NCBI RefSeq assembly: GCF_001426405.1
Contig: NZ_LMEP01000010.1
Coordinates: 1-64,000, forward strand
DNA: 64,000 bases
Direction of reading: 5' to 3'
Source: Streptomyces sp. Root1304
Lineage (GTDB): Bacteria > Actinomycetota > Actinomycetes > Streptomycetales > Streptomycetaceae
A program made the position numbers and the translations under genes. Positions 1 through 9,096 of this stretch are shown here, one piece after another (position 1 is the stretch's first letter; each line of letters starts with the position of its first letter). A model generated the notes under the pieces. The model was not told where the DNA came from. It was given only the letters and a program-made list of their open reading frames with translations, and searched no databases.

Positions 1-2
1 GA

Positions 3-875
3 CTCGCCCACGGCTACCACCACCAACCCACCACCACCGCCACCCACTTCACCCCCAACCCCTACGGACCCCCCGGCACCCGCCTCTACCGCACCGGAGA
101 CCTGGTCCGGCGCAGGGCGGACGGCGCCCTCGAATACCTCGGGCGCGCCGACGAGCAGGTGAAGATACGCGGCTTCCGCGTCGAGCCGGCGGAGGTCGAG
201 GCGGCCCTCCTCGGTGACGACTCCGTGGCCCAGGCGACGGTCCTGGTCCGCACCGACGGAGGAAGCGCGGGAAGGAACACCGGCGGGAGCGCCGGGGAGG
301 ACTCCGGGGAGCGCTCCGGGGCGGGCTCCCGAGGGGGCGAGAAGATCCTCGTCGCGTACGTCGTCGCCGACCCGGCCGGCCCCGCCGTCGACGCGCTCGC
401 CCTGCGGGAGCGGCTGCGCGGTCTCCTTCCCGAGCACCTCGTGCCCGCCAGGATCGCCGTCCTCGACCGACTGCCGCTGACCGCCAACGGCAAGATCGAC
501 AAGCGGGCCCTGCCCCGGGTCGACGCCCCGTCCCGCGCCGCCGGTGAAGGACGCGCCCCGCGCACGCCGGTCGAGCGGACCCTGTGCGCCCTGTTCGCGG
601 ACGTGCTCGACGCGGGTCCCGTCTCCGTGGACGACAACTTCTTCGACCTCGGCGGGCACTCCCTCCTCGCCGCCCGCCTCACCGGCCGCGTCGCGACCGC
701 GCTCGACTCCGTCCTCACCACCCGGCTCACCACCCGTGACGTCTTCCTCAACCCCACCCCCGCGGCCCTCGCCGCGCACGTGACGGCCCGGAGCGCCGCT
801 CCGGCCAAGCGGGCCAGGCCCGCGCTGCGCCGCCGTACCCCCGGCGACACCCACACCGATCGGAGAAGTTCATGA
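3..875 (+). CDS. NRPS C-terminal part (A-T), cut by the window edge
   Basis: This is the end of a nonribosomal peptide synthetase whose beginning lies left of the window. The reading frame is open from base 3. It shows the C-terminal part of an adenylation domain: core A7 (LYRTGDLV), core A8 (GRADEQVKIRGFR) and core A10 (NGKIDKRAL, with the catalytic Lys). A thiolation domain follows with DNFFDLGGHSLL, whose Ser carries phosphopantetheine. The N-terminal A subdomain is missing, so the substrate cannot be predicted. A Gly/Ser/acidic insertion of roughly 30 residues (about bases 252-340) lies between A8 and A9. The protein ends after the T domain with no TE, so its peptide must pass to a downstream protein. 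The stop overlaps the start of the next gene (ATGA), which suggests coupled translation. Confidence 0.95.
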   Translation, partial: LAHGYHHQPTTTATHFTPNPYGPPGTRLYRTGDLVRRRADGALEYLGRADEQVKIRGFRVEPAEVEAALLGDDSVAQATVLVRTDGGSAGRNTGGSAGEDSGERSGAGSRGGEKILVAYVVADPAGPAVDALALRERLRGLLPEHLVPARIAVLDRLPLTANGKIDKRALPRVDAPSRAAGEGRAPRTPVERTLCALFADVLDAGPVSVDDNFFDLGGHSLLAARLTGRVATALDSVLTTRLTTRDVFLNPTPAALAAHVTARSAAPAKRARPALRRRTPGDTHTDRRSS

Positions 876-1663
876 CCCACGACCCGCGCCCCGCGCCCGA
901 GGACGTCGTCTGGGACCTGCCCGGCAGCGGGCCGCACCGGCTCTCGCTCCTGGTCCTCCCCCACGCGGGCGGCAACGCCCACGCGTACGCCGAGTGGCGG
1001 GCGCACCTCCCGGCGGACGTACGCCTGCTCATCGGCCAGTACCCGGGGCGCGGCGCACGCTTCTCCGAGGACCTTCCGGAGTCGGTGGACGACCTGTCCG
1101 GGCCGGTGGTGGAGGCGCTGCCGGCCGACGCGGGCGAGCTGGTGGTGCTCGGCCACAGCATGGGCTCACTGGTCGCGTTCGAGGTCGTCCGCGCCCTCCA
1201 GGCGGCCGGCCGCACCCCTCGCGCCCTGATCGCCTCGGCCTGCCGGGCCCCGTTCCTGGCGAACCCGTGCGCCGTGCATCCCGAACTCCTCGACGACGAC
1301 GCCCTGGTGGCGGCCATCAAGGAGCGCGGCGGCACCGACGACTCGATCCTCGACGAACCGGAGCTGCGGGAGATCGTGCTGCCGTCGATCCGCGCGGACT
1401 TCGCGATCGACGACGTCTACCGCTGCGCCGATCCGGCGGCCCGGGTGGACTGCCCGGTCACCGTCATCGGCGGCGACGCCGATCCGGTGGCGCCGGCGGA
1501 GAACCTGCGCCACTGGGGCGAGGTCACCGAGCACGCCTTCACGACGGAGGTGCTGCCCGGCGGTCACTTCTACTTCCAGCAGCAGCTGGACGCCTTCTTC
1601 GCCCTGGTGAACCCGGTGCTCGACGCCGCCGTCGCCCCGGCCCCGGCTCCGAGCGCCGTCTGA
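872..1663 (+). CDS. Type II thioesterase of the NRPS cluster
   Basis: This is a 263-residue alpha/beta hydrolase of the type II (external, proofreading) thioesterase family. These enzymes remove wrongly loaded or stalled acyl groups from carrier-protein phosphopantetheine arms. The nucleophile motif GHSMGS places the catalytic Ser at about residue 96. A late Asp (GGDADPV) and His (PGGHFYF) complete the expected triad. The N-terminal LPHAGGNAHAY is typical of the family, and the length is normal. The ATG overlaps the stop of the upstream NRPS, so the two are in one operon. It is distinct from the integrated TE at the end of the 9341-16579 synthetase, which is the likely product-release enzyme. 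Confidence 0.93.
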   Translation: MTHDPRPAPEDVVWDLPGSGPHRLSLLVLPHAGGNAHAYAEWRAHLPADVRLLIGQYPGRGARFSEDLPESVDDLSGPVVEALPADAGELVVLGHSMGSLVAFEVVRALQAAGRTPRALIASACRAPFLANPCAVHPELLDDDALVAAIKERGGTDDSILDEPELREIVLPSIRADFAIDDVYRCADPAARVDCPVTVIGGDADPVAPAENLRHWGEVTEHAFTTEVLPGGHFYFQQQLDAFFALVNPVLDAAVAPAPAPSAV

Positions 1664-1798
1664 GCACACGTCCGCCCGCTCGCTCGTACGCCACATCCCC
1701 GCCCCTCGCGCCCGTATGCCGTACCCCCGCCTCCCCGCGCCCGAACACCGCACGACCTCCCCCGCTTCCCTTCCGCACCCACCGATCCGAGGACTCCC

Positions 1799-2833
1799 AT
1801 GACCACCTACGCCGAATCGACCACGGCGCCCGCGCTCGACGTCGTCCGCGAACCCGGCAAGCCCGTCGTCGTCCACACCCCCGCCTTCGGTTCCATGGCC
1901 GAGGCCGCCGCCTGGCTCGACAGCCGGCGGGAGGACGTGCGGGCCGAACTGCACCGTTCCGGTGCCGTCCTGCTCCGGGGGCTGCCCGTCACCGACGCGG
2001 CCGACTTCGCCCGTGCCCGGGACGCCCTGATCCGTGAGCGCGCCGGGTACAAGGAGAAGGCCACCCCGCGCACCGACTTCGGCGAGGGCGTGTTCTCCTC
2101 CACGGACCTGCCGGCCGTCCAGCCGATCCGGCTGCACAACGAGAACAGCTACACCCTGGACTTCCCCGGCGTGCTCCTCTTCGGCTGCGTCACCGCACCC
2201 GCCGAGGGCGGGGCCACCACGGTCGGCGACATGCGCGAGGCCCTGCGGCTGCTCCCGCCGGAACTGGCCGAGCGCTTCGCGCGGGCCGGCTGGCTCCTCG
2301 TGCGCAACTACTCCGAGCTGGCCGGTCTCCCCTGGTACAAGACCTTCGCGACCGAGGACAGGTCGGTGGCCGAGGCCTACTGCCGGGAGAACACCGTCGG
2401 CTACGAGTGGCTGGACGACGACTCGATGCGCACGACCCAGCGCCGCTCGGCCATCGTCACCCACCCGGCGACCGGCGAGAAGGTCTGGTTCAACCACTTC
2501 GCGTTCTGGAACGCCCGCACCCTCGACGAGGACGTCCGCGAGGTCCTGCTCGACACGTACGGCGAGGACGGTCTGCCCTTCTCCACCTCTCTGGGTGACG
2601 GCACCTCGCTGACCGACGCCGAGGTCGACACGATCAACGACGTGTACGACCGGGTCACCGTGCGCGAGACCTGGCAGCGCGGCGACCTGATGCTCGTCGA
2701 CAACATCCTGTGCGCCCACGGCCGCGAGGCCTACGCGGGCGACCGGAAGATCCTCGTCGCCATGGGCGAACCGGTCGCACTGGCCGACTGCCGCCCGGAG
2801 ACCGCCCCTTCGACCGCCCTGTACGGGGAGTGA
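1799..2833 (+). CDS. TauD/SyrP-like Fe(II)/2-oxoglutarate-dependent oxygenase
   Basis: This 344-residue protein is a TauD/TfdA-fold non-haem iron oxygenase. The iron facial triad is readable: a His-x-Glu pair in LHNENSYTLDFPG (His about 113, Glu about 115) and a distal His in CAHGREAY (about 307). A 2-oxoglutarate-binding Arg lies shortly after. The HNExSY sequence resembles SyrP-type enzymes, which beta-hydroxylate aspartate or other amino acids tethered to NRPS carrier domains (family knowledge). Its place between NRPS genes makes hydroxylation of a carrier-bound or free amino acid the best guess. The substrate is not shown by the sequence; aspartate, methylaspartate or glutamine derivatives are candidates given the neighbours. 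A GAGGA ribosome-binding site precedes the ATG. The next gene starts 7 bases after the stop. Confidence 0.85.
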   Translation: MTTYAESTTAPALDVVREPGKPVVVHTPAFGSMAEAAAWLDSRREDVRAELHRSGAVLLRGLPVTDAADFARARDALIRERAGYKEKATPRTDFGEGVFSSTDLPAVQPIRLHNENSYTLDFPGVLLFGCVTAPAEGGATTVGDMREALRLLPPELAERFARAGWLLVRNYSELAGLPWYKTFATEDRSVAEAYCRENTVGYEWLDDDSMRTTQRRSAIVTHPATGEKVWFNHFAFWNARTLDEDVREVLLDTYGEDGLPFSTSLGDGTSLTDAEVDTINDVYDRVTVRETWQRGDLMLVDNILCAHGREAYAGDRKILVAMGEPVALADCRPETAPSTALYGE

Positions 2834-2840
2834 GCCCGAG

Positions 2841-4715
2841 ATGACCACCGTTCTGCCCGCACCGGCCGCCACCATGACCGGCCCCGCTACCGCTTCCGCC
2901 GTCGCCGTCTCCTCCCCTTCCCCGGCCGCCGCCGCCCGACCGGACGATCTGCTCACCCGCCTCGCCGGCGTTCCCGGTGGCCGTACCGCCGTGGTCGCCG
3001 CCGACCGCGAGCTGGACTTCGCCGCGCTGCGTGCCGAGGCCGCCCGGATCGCCGGCCGGCTCGCCGGCCTCGGGGTCGGCCCGGAGAGCGTGGTCGCGCT
3101 CTGCCTGCCGCGCGGGGCGGACCTCGTCGCCGCGCTCATCGGCACCCTCACCGCCGGGGCCGCCTATCTGCCCGTCGACCCGAACCTGCCGGCCGACCGG
3201 CGCCGGTACCTGGTCGAGGACGCCCGCGCCGACCTCGTCGTGACGGCCGGCCCCGGGGCCGAGCCGCTCACCGAGGGCGTGCCGCATCCGACGGTCGCCG
3301 AGCTGAGCGCGCCCACGGCCGGGTCCGAGACGTTCCGGCCGGTCCCGGTGCCCGCCGACGCGCTCGCCTACGTCATCTACACCTCCGGCTCGACCGGGCG
3401 CCCCAAGGGCGTGGAGGTCGACAGGGCCGCCGCGGCCGCGCTGCTCACGGAGCTGGAGGAGGCGGGCGTCGCCGTCACCGACGGCGGCCGGGTGGGCTGG
3501 AACGCGTCCCCGTCCTTCGACGCCTCCGTGCAGCAGTGGGTCCGGCTGTGCCGCGGGGACGCCCTGGTGATGATCGACGAGGAGACCCGGCGGGACCCGG
3601 CGCTGCTCGCCGCGTTCGTGGACGCGCAGGCGCTCACGGACCTGGACCTCACGCCCTCGCACGCCGACCCCCTGCTCGACCTGCTCACCGCCGACGGCGG
3701 ACCGCGCCCGCTCACCCTCCTCGTGGGCGGCGAGGCGGTCTCCCCCGCGCTGTGGGACCGCATCGCCGGGCTCGGTGCCGCCGGAACGATACGGGCGGTG
3801 AACCTGTACGGGCCCACCGAGTGCACGGTCGACTCCACCGCCGGATGGATCGAGGGGCCGGGCCGGCAGCCGCACATCGGGACCGTGCTGCCGGGCCTGC
3901 GGATGCGGCTCCTCGACGAGCGGCTCCGGCCGGTGGCCGAGGGCGCGACCGGGGAGCTGTACCTCGCCGGGCCCCGGGTGGCCCGGGGCTACCGTCGGCG
4001 CCCGGCTCTGACGGCGGACCGGTTCGTCCCGGACGTCCAGGACCCGACGGGCGGCGGACGGATGTACCGGACCGGTGACCTGTGCCGGATGCTCCCGGAC
4101 GGGAGCCTCGTGTACCTGGGCCGTGCCGACGGCCAGGTGAAGCTGCGAGGTCACCGGATCGAACTTCCCGAGATCGAGGCCGCGTTGACGCGCTGCGCCG
4201 GGGTGGCCGAGGCCGCCGTGGTCGTACGGGAGGACCCGGCCGGAACTCCAGGCCTGGCCGCGTACTACCGGCTCGCGGGCGACGCCGGGGTGACGGCGGA
4301 GGGGCTGCGCGAGCTGCTCGCGGCCGAACTGCCCGCGTACATGGTGCCGTCGGCGTTCATGGCGATGGACCGCTTCCCGACGACGCCGAACGGCAAGCTG
4401 GACCGGGCCGCGCTGCCCGCCCCGGCGGCCGGGACGGCCGTGGCGGCCGACTCCGCCGCCATGGACGAACTGTCGGGCACGGTCGAGCGGTTGATCGGCG
4501 GGGTGTGGGCGACGGTGCTCGGCGCCCCGCGGATCGGCCCCCAGGACAACTTCTTCAAGCTGGGCGGGCATTCGCTGCTCGCGATCAAGCTCGTGTCGCG
4601 GGTCCGGGCCGAGCTGAAGGTGGCGCTTCCCGTCAAGGCCGTCTACGCCAACCCGCGCCTGCGCGACCTGGCCGGGTACATCGAGGAACTGCTCGCCACC
4701 ACCGAGGACGCCTGA
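2841..4715 (+). CDS. Free-standing NRPS A-T didomain, predicted Gln-type
   Basis: This 624-residue protein contains only an adenylation domain (about residues 30-530) and a thiolation domain (DNFFKLGGHSLLAI, about 568). Core motifs are intact: A3 ([11 protein letters not shown]), A5 (NLYGPTE), A7 (MYRTGDL), A8 ([15 protein letters not shown]) and A10 (PNGKLDRAAL). Aligned by eye to GrsA, the specificity residues read D-A-Q-D-L-G-L-V-D-K. This is one change from the glutamine code DAQDLGVVDK known from lichenysin synthetase, so Gln (or a close analogue) is predicted. There is no C domain. It therefore either starts a chain or supplies an aminoacyl-T domain to the A-less modules in the next protein. 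It sits 7 bases after the oxygenase gene, so the loaded residue may be that enzyme's substrate. Confidence 0.93.
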   Translation: MTTVLPAPAATMTGPATASAVAVSSPSPAAAARPDDLLTRLAGVPGGRTAVVAADRELDFAALRAEAARIAGRLAGLGVGPESVVALCLPRGADLVAALIGTLTAGAAYLPVDPNLPADRRRYLVEDARADLVVTAGPGAEPLTEGVPHPTVAELSAPTAGSETFRPVPVPADALAYVIYTSGSTGRPKGVEVDRAAAAALLTELEEAGVAVTDGGRVGWNASPSFDASVQQWVRLCRGDALVMIDEETRRDPALLAAFVDAQALTDLDLTPSHADPLLDLLTADGGPRPLTLLVGGEAVSPALWDRIAGLGAAGTIRAVNLYGPTECTVDSTAGWIEGPGRQPHIGTVLPGLRMRLLDERLRPVAEGATGELYLAGPRVARGYRRRPALTADRFVPDVQDPTGGGRMYRTGDLCRMLPDGSLVYLGRADGQVKLRGHRIELPEIEAALTRCAGVAEAAVVVREDPAGTPGLAAYYRLAGDAGVTAEGLRELLAAELPAYMVPSAFMAMDRFPTTPNGKLDRAALPAPAAGTAVAADSAAMDELSGTVERLIGGVWATVLGAPRIGPQDNFFKLGGHSLLAIKLVSRVRAELKVALPVKAVYANPRLRDLAGYIEELLATTEDA

Positions 4716-4794
4716 GCCCTCGCCGGGCCCGCCCTCCGGGCACGACCCAGCCCCTCCCCTCCCCTCTCCCGTTCTCGCTCCTTCACCCCCGAGG

Positions 4795-7700
4795 ATGACC
4801 GTGATCCCCCTGTCCTTCGCCCAGCGCCGTCTGTGGTTCCTGAACCGGCTCGACGGCCCGTCCTCCACGTACAACGCGCCGGTCGTGCTGCGGCTCGACG
4901 GGGTCCCGGAGCTGCCGGCGCTCCGGGCGGCGCTCGGGGATCTCGCCCGGCGGCACGAGGTGCTGCGCACGGTGTTCCCGGCCGGCCCGGACGGGGAGCC
5001 GTACCAGGACGTCGTGGCCGAGCCGGACATCACCCTGGCGGTACGGGAGTGCCCGGCGGCCTCGCTGGAGGAGACGGTGGCCGGCTTCGGCCGGGAGACC
5101 TTCGACATCGGCTCCCAACTGCCTTTCCGTGCGGCCCTGTTCCTGCCCGAGGGCGGACCGGGTTCGGTTCTGGTCCTGCTGCTCCACCATGTGGCCACGG
5201 ACGGGTGGTCGCTGCGGCCGCTGCTCCGGGACCTGGCGGAGGCGTACGCGGCCCGGCTCGCCGGGGCGGCGCCCGCGCAGGAGGAGCTGCCGGTCCGGTA
5301 CACCGACTACTCGCTGTGGCAGCACGAGGTCCTCGGGGACCCGGCCGACCCCGACAGTCTGGCCCGCGAGCAGCTCGACCACTGGGCGGCGGCCCTGGAG
5401 GGACTGCCGCCGGTGACGCCGCTCCCCGCCGACCGGCCCCGGCCGACGGAGCCCAGCCACCGGGGCGGGACCGTCACCGCCGAGGTCGGCGCCGATGCGC
5501 ACCGGGGGCTGCTGGGCCTGGCCCGGGAGACGGGGGCGAGCCTGTTCATGGTGGTCAGGGCGGCCCTCGCCGCGGCCCTTTCGGCGGCGGGCGCGGGCGA
5601 GGACATCGCGATCGGGACGCCGGTCGCGGGACGGCCCGAGGAGGATCTGTACGACCTGGTCGGGTTCTTCGTGAACTCGCTGGCCCTGCGCACGGACCTG
5701 TCCGGTGATCCCACGGTCGCGGACCTGGTGGGGCGGGTGCGGGGCACCGACCTCGCGGCGTACGCGAACGAGGAGCTGCCGTTCGACCTCCTCGTGGAGC
5801 ATCTCAACCCCGACCGGTCGCTCTCCCACCACCCCTTCTTCCAGGTGATGTTGAGCATGCAGAGCGCCGACGCCCCGGCGTCCGTGGCGCTCGGCCCGGT
5901 CGAGGGGACGGTGGAGACCTCGGACCTGGCCGCGGCCAAGTTCGACCTGACGGTGGTGTGCGCCGAGCGACAGGGACCGGCGGGCGGCCCCGATGGTCTG
6001 GAGGTCGGCGTCCAGTACGCGACGGACCTCTTCGACGAAGGGACCGCGCGTCTCCTCCTCGACCTGTACGTCCGCGCGCTCACCGCCTTCGCGGGCCGTC
6101 CCGGCGCCCGGCTGGGGGAACTCGCCCTGGCCGACGAGGAGGAGCGGGCGGCGCTCACGGCCCGGCACGAGCGGCTGGCCGCCGCCGAGGCGGAACGGCT
6201 CGCCGCGGAATCGGGGGCGGCCGTCGCCTCGGATGCCGAGGTGTCCCTCAGCCCGCTCGCGGAGATCCTGTGCGGTCTGTTCGCGGAGGTCCTCGGCCTC
6301 GAACGGGTCGGCGCCGACGACAACTTCTTCCGGTCGGGCGGGCATTCGCTGCTCGCCGGCAGGCTGATGAACCGGGTCCGCGCGACGCTCGGCCGGGAGG
6401 CCGGCATCCGGGACCTGTTCCTGGCGCCGACGCCCGCCGGTCTGGCCCGCCGCATGGAGGAACAGGGCGGCGGCGGGGCGCGTCCGGCGCTGCGTCCGGT
6501 CCCGGCGGCCGAGCGGCCCGCACGGATGCCGCTCTCGTACGCCCAGCGGAGCCTGTGGTTCGTGGGTCAGCTGGAGGGCCGCAGCTCCACGTACAACATC
6601 CCGCTGGTCCGCAGGCTGGACCGGCCGCTCGTGCCGGACGCGTTCGCGGCGGCGCTGGCGGACGTGGCGGAACGGCACGAGGTGCTGCGGACGGTCTATC
6701 CGACGGTCGCGGGAGAGCCGTACCAGGAGATCCGCCCGGGCGTACGGCCCGACCTCGGCCTCGTCCGGGCCGGGGACGCGGCGGAGCTGGCGGCCGCGGT
6801 GGACGGGGCGGCCGGGCACGTCTTCGACCTGACGACGGAGATCCCCTTCCGGGCCACCCTGATCGACTGCGCGGAGGACGGCGGCCAGGTCCTGGTGCTG
6901 CTCGTGCATCACATCGCGGGGGACGGCTGGTCCACCGACCGGCTGCTCGCCGACCTGTCCGAGGCGTACGAGGCGCGGCTCGCGGGCCGTGACCCGGGCT
7001 GGGAGCCGCTGCCGGTCCAGTACGCCGACTACACGCTCTGGCAGCGCGACCTCCTCGGCGACGGAGCGGAAGGTCTCCTCGGGACCCAACTGGCTCACTG
7101 GAAGGAGGCCTTGGACGGCCTTCCGCCGCTGATCGCGCTGCCCACCGACCGGCCGCGCCCCGCCGAACCCACCCATCGGGGCGCCCTGGCCCCCTTCCGT
7201 CTGGACGCGGAGACCCATCGGGCCCTGGCGCGCAGGGCGCTCGCCACCGGAACGACCCTGTTCATGGTGGTGCAGGCCGCGCTCGTGGCGCTGCTGAGCC
7301 GCCACGGCGCCGGTCCCGATGTCGCCGTGGGCACCACGGTGGCCGGGCGTGGTGACGACGCCCTGCACCGGCTCGCCGGCTTCTTCGTGAACACGCTGGT
7401 CCTCCGTACCTCCACGGAGGGCGATCCGCGCTTCACCGAACTGCTCGACCGGGTCAGGGAGGCCGACCTGACGGCCTTCGGCCACCAGGACGTGCCCTTC
7501 GACCGGCTGGTGGAGCACCTGAACCCGCACCGGTCCTCCGCCCACCACCCGCTGGTTCAGGTGATGCTCCAGGTGCACACGGCCGGGGGCGCGGCGCCGG
7601 ACACGGCGCTGTCGGGCACGCCGGTCCCGTTCGGGGCGCACACCGCGAAGACGGACCTGACCTTCGCGCTGACGGCGGGCCGCGACCGGTCCGGGGAGCC

Positions 7701-8622
7701 CGGGGAGCTGACCGGGGTCCTGGAGTACGCGACGGACCTCTTCGGTCCGGACACCGCCGCGCTGCTCACGGAGCGGCTGGTCGCGACCCTCGGGGCGGTC
7801 GCGGCCGACCCCGGGCAGCGGGTGGAGGACCTGGTGTACGGCGATCCGGCGGGCGGCGCCCTCGGTGCCGACGCGGCCGGCGACCTCCTCCTCGACCGGC
7901 GGCTGCGGCCGGTGCCGGTCGGGGTGCCGGGCGAGCTGTACGAGCGCGGTGCGGCGCCGGTCCCCACGGGGCGGCGGGGCGTACGCGGCACCGACGGTGT
8001 CCTGCGCGTCCTCGGGGACACCACGGTGGGCGGCTACGTCGTGGAGCCCGGACGGGTGGAGGCGGCGCTCACCGCGCACCCCGCCGTGTCGGAGGCCGTC
8101 ACCGCCGTCCGCGGGGACCGGCTGCTCGCCTATGCGGTCGGTCGGCCCGGCGCCGCGACGGCCGACGGGCCCGCGCTGCGGTCCTGGGTGGCCGAGCGGC
8201 TGCCGGAGTATCTGGTCCCGGCCTCGGTGGTGGTGCTGCCCGCGCTGCCCCTGACTCCGGACGGTCGTCCCGATGTCGACGCCCTCCCGGAACCCGGGCA
8301 GGAGCCGGCCGCGAAGGCCTCCTCGGGCGCGGCGCCGTGGGAGGAGCGGGTCGGCGCGCTGTTCTCGGAGCTGCTCGACGGGCGCGCGGTGGGCCCGGAC
8401 GACAACTTCTTCCGGGTGGGCGGGCATTCGCTGCTCGCGGTGCAGCTGGTGAACCGGGTGCGGGCGGATCTCGGCCGCGAGATCACCCTGCGCGAGGTGT
8501 TCCGTCATCCCACGGTGGCGGCGCTGGCAGCGCGCCTCGCCGAGCCGGCCGCGCAGACCCCGCCGAAGGCGCCGGCGCTGCGGCGCCGAACGCGGGGCGG
8601 GGCGCGGGTGCCCACCGCCTGA
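4795..8622 (+). CDS. NRPS with domains C-T-C-(A remnant)-T
   Basis: This 1275-residue NRPS has an unusual layout. The first condensation domain (about 1-430) has the active-site motif HHVATDGWS near residue 131. It leads straight to a thiolation domain (DNFFRSGGHSLL, about 508-520) with no adenylation domain. A second C domain follows (HHIAGDGWS near 704). After it comes a stretch of only about 160-170 residues that resembles the end of an A domain: a degenerate GELYERG, a degraded A8 (GGYVVEPGRVEAAL) and an A10 reading TPDGRPDVDAL that lacks the catalytic Lys. Cores A1-A5 are absent. A second T domain (DNFFRVGGHSLL, about 1202-1214) ends the protein. Neither T domain can be loaded by its own protein. 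The GAGG immediately before ATG 4795 is better spaced for the in-frame GTG at 4801, so the true start may be 4801. Confidence 0.93.
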   Translation: MTVIPLSFAQRRLWFLNRLDGPSSTYNAPVVLRLDGVPELPALRAALGDLARRHEVLRTVFPAGPDGEPYQDVVAEPDITLAVRECPAASLEETVAGFGRETFDIGSQLPFRAALFLPEGGPGSVLVLLLHHVATDGWSLRPLLRDLAEAYAARLAGAAPAQEELPVRYTDYSLWQHEVLGDPADPDSLAREQLDHWAAALEGLPPVTPLPADRPRPTEPSHRGGTVTAEVGADAHRGLLGLARETGASLFMVVRAALAAALSAAGAGEDIAIGTPVAGRPEEDLYDLVGFFVNSLALRTDLSGDPTVADLVGRVRGTDLAAYANEELPFDLLVEHLNPDRSLSHHPFFQVMLSMQSADAPASVALGPVEGTVETSDLAAAKFDLTVVCAERQGPAGGPDGLEVGVQYATDLFDEGTARLLLDLYVRALTAFAGRPGARLGELALADEEERAALTARHERLAAAEAERLAAESGAAVASDAEVSLSPLAEILCGLFAEVLGLERVGADDNFFRSGGHSLLAGRLMNRVRATLGREAGIRDLFLAPTPAGLARRMEEQGGGGARPALRPVPAAERPARMPLSYAQRSLWFVGQLEGRSSTYNIPLVRRLDRPLVPDAFAAALADVAERHEVLRTVYPTVAGEPYQEIRPGVRPDLGLVRAGDAAELAAAVDGAAGHVFDLTTEIPFRATLIDCAEDGGQVLVLLVHHIAGDGWSTDRLLADLSEAYEARLAGRDPGWEPLPVQYADYTLWQRDLLGDGAEGLLGTQLAHWKEALDGLPPLIALPTDRPRPAEPTHRGALAPFRLDAETHRALARRALATGTTLFMVVQAALVALLSRHGAGPDVAVGTTVAGRGDDALHRLAGFFVNTLVLRTSTEGDPRFTELLDRVREADLTAFGHQDVPFDRLVEHLNPHRSSAHHPLVQVMLQVHTAGGAAPDTALSGTPVPFGAHTAKTDLTFALTAGRDRSGEPGELTGVLEYATDLFGPDTAALLTERLVATLGAVAADPGQRVEDLVYGDPAGGALGADAAGDLLLDRRLRPVPVGVPGELYERGAAPVPTGRRGVRGTDGVLRVLGDTTVGGYVVEPGRVEAALTAHPAVSEAVTAVRGDRLLAYAVGRPGAATADGPALRSWVAERLPEYLVPASVVVLPALPLTPDGRPDVDALPEPGQEPAAKASSGAAPWEERVGALFSELLDGRAVGPDDNFFRVGGHSLLAVQLVNRVRADLGREITLREVFRHPTVAALAARLAEPAAQTPPKAPALRRRTRGGARVPTA

Positions 8623-8658
8623 CGGGGGGGCTCGTTCGAGTGGCTCTAGCCTGAATTC

Positions 8659-9096
8659 ATGCAGCACGGTCGTCGGCGGGATCGGCGTCCGGCCCGCCGA
8701 GCGGGTCGGGCGCCGGTCCCGTTTCCGTCGGCGCCGGTGGTGGTCGCGGGCGCCCGGGTCGTGCTGGTCGGGTACTTCTCCGCGAAGGAGAAGCACTTCG
8801 GGGCGCTGATGGACGCCGCCGCAGAGGCGTTGAGCGGGCGCGGGGCGCGGGTCCTGGGCCGGTTCACGCAGCGGCGCGGGGTCTCGGACGGCGGGGTCGC
8901 GAGGATGGCGCTGCCGTTCTCCTCGCGGACGCTGCTGCGTCAGGGGAAGGTCCGCGAGGTGGCCGAGGCCTGTGCGCGGTCCGGCGCCGACGCGGTGGTG
9001 TTCCTGCCGTCGCTGACGGAGCGTCAACGCCGGGCGCTGACGGACGCGCTCGGCTGCCCGGCGGTGGGTCTGGACAAGGTGTTGGGCGGCGGCTGA
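8659..9096 (+). CDS. Stand-alone HflX N-terminal-domain-like protein
   Basis: This 145-residue protein matches, by eye, the N-terminal domain of the ribosome-associated GTPase HflX. It shows ARVVLVGYF, then a QRRG segment, then QGKVREVAEACARSGADAVV and an RQRRALTDAL-like helix. In HflX these correspond to the QRR region, the GKGKVEEL region and the SPxQxRNLE region. The GTPase domain with its Walker motifs is entirely absent. It lies between two NRPS genes in the same direction, 36 bases after the first, so a cluster-specific role is likely but unknown. The first 30 residues are Arg-rich and may not be translated, because no clear ribosome-binding site precedes the ATG. A TAGCCT seven bases upstream could be a -10 element for a leaderless transcript. 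Confidence 0.7.
   Translation: MQHGRRRDRRPARRAGRAPVPFPSAPVVVAGARVVLVGYFSAKEKHFGALMDAAAEALSGRGARVLGRFTQRRGVSDGGVARMALPFSSRTLLRQGKVREVAEACARSGADAVVFLPSLTERQRRALTDALGCPAVGLDKVLGGG

Noticed and set aside
1664..1798. Gap between the thioesterase and oxygenase genes as a possible promoter region
   Set aside because: Pyrimidine-rich sequence with no recognisable promoter, hairpin or ORF. It may simply be an intra-operon spacer.
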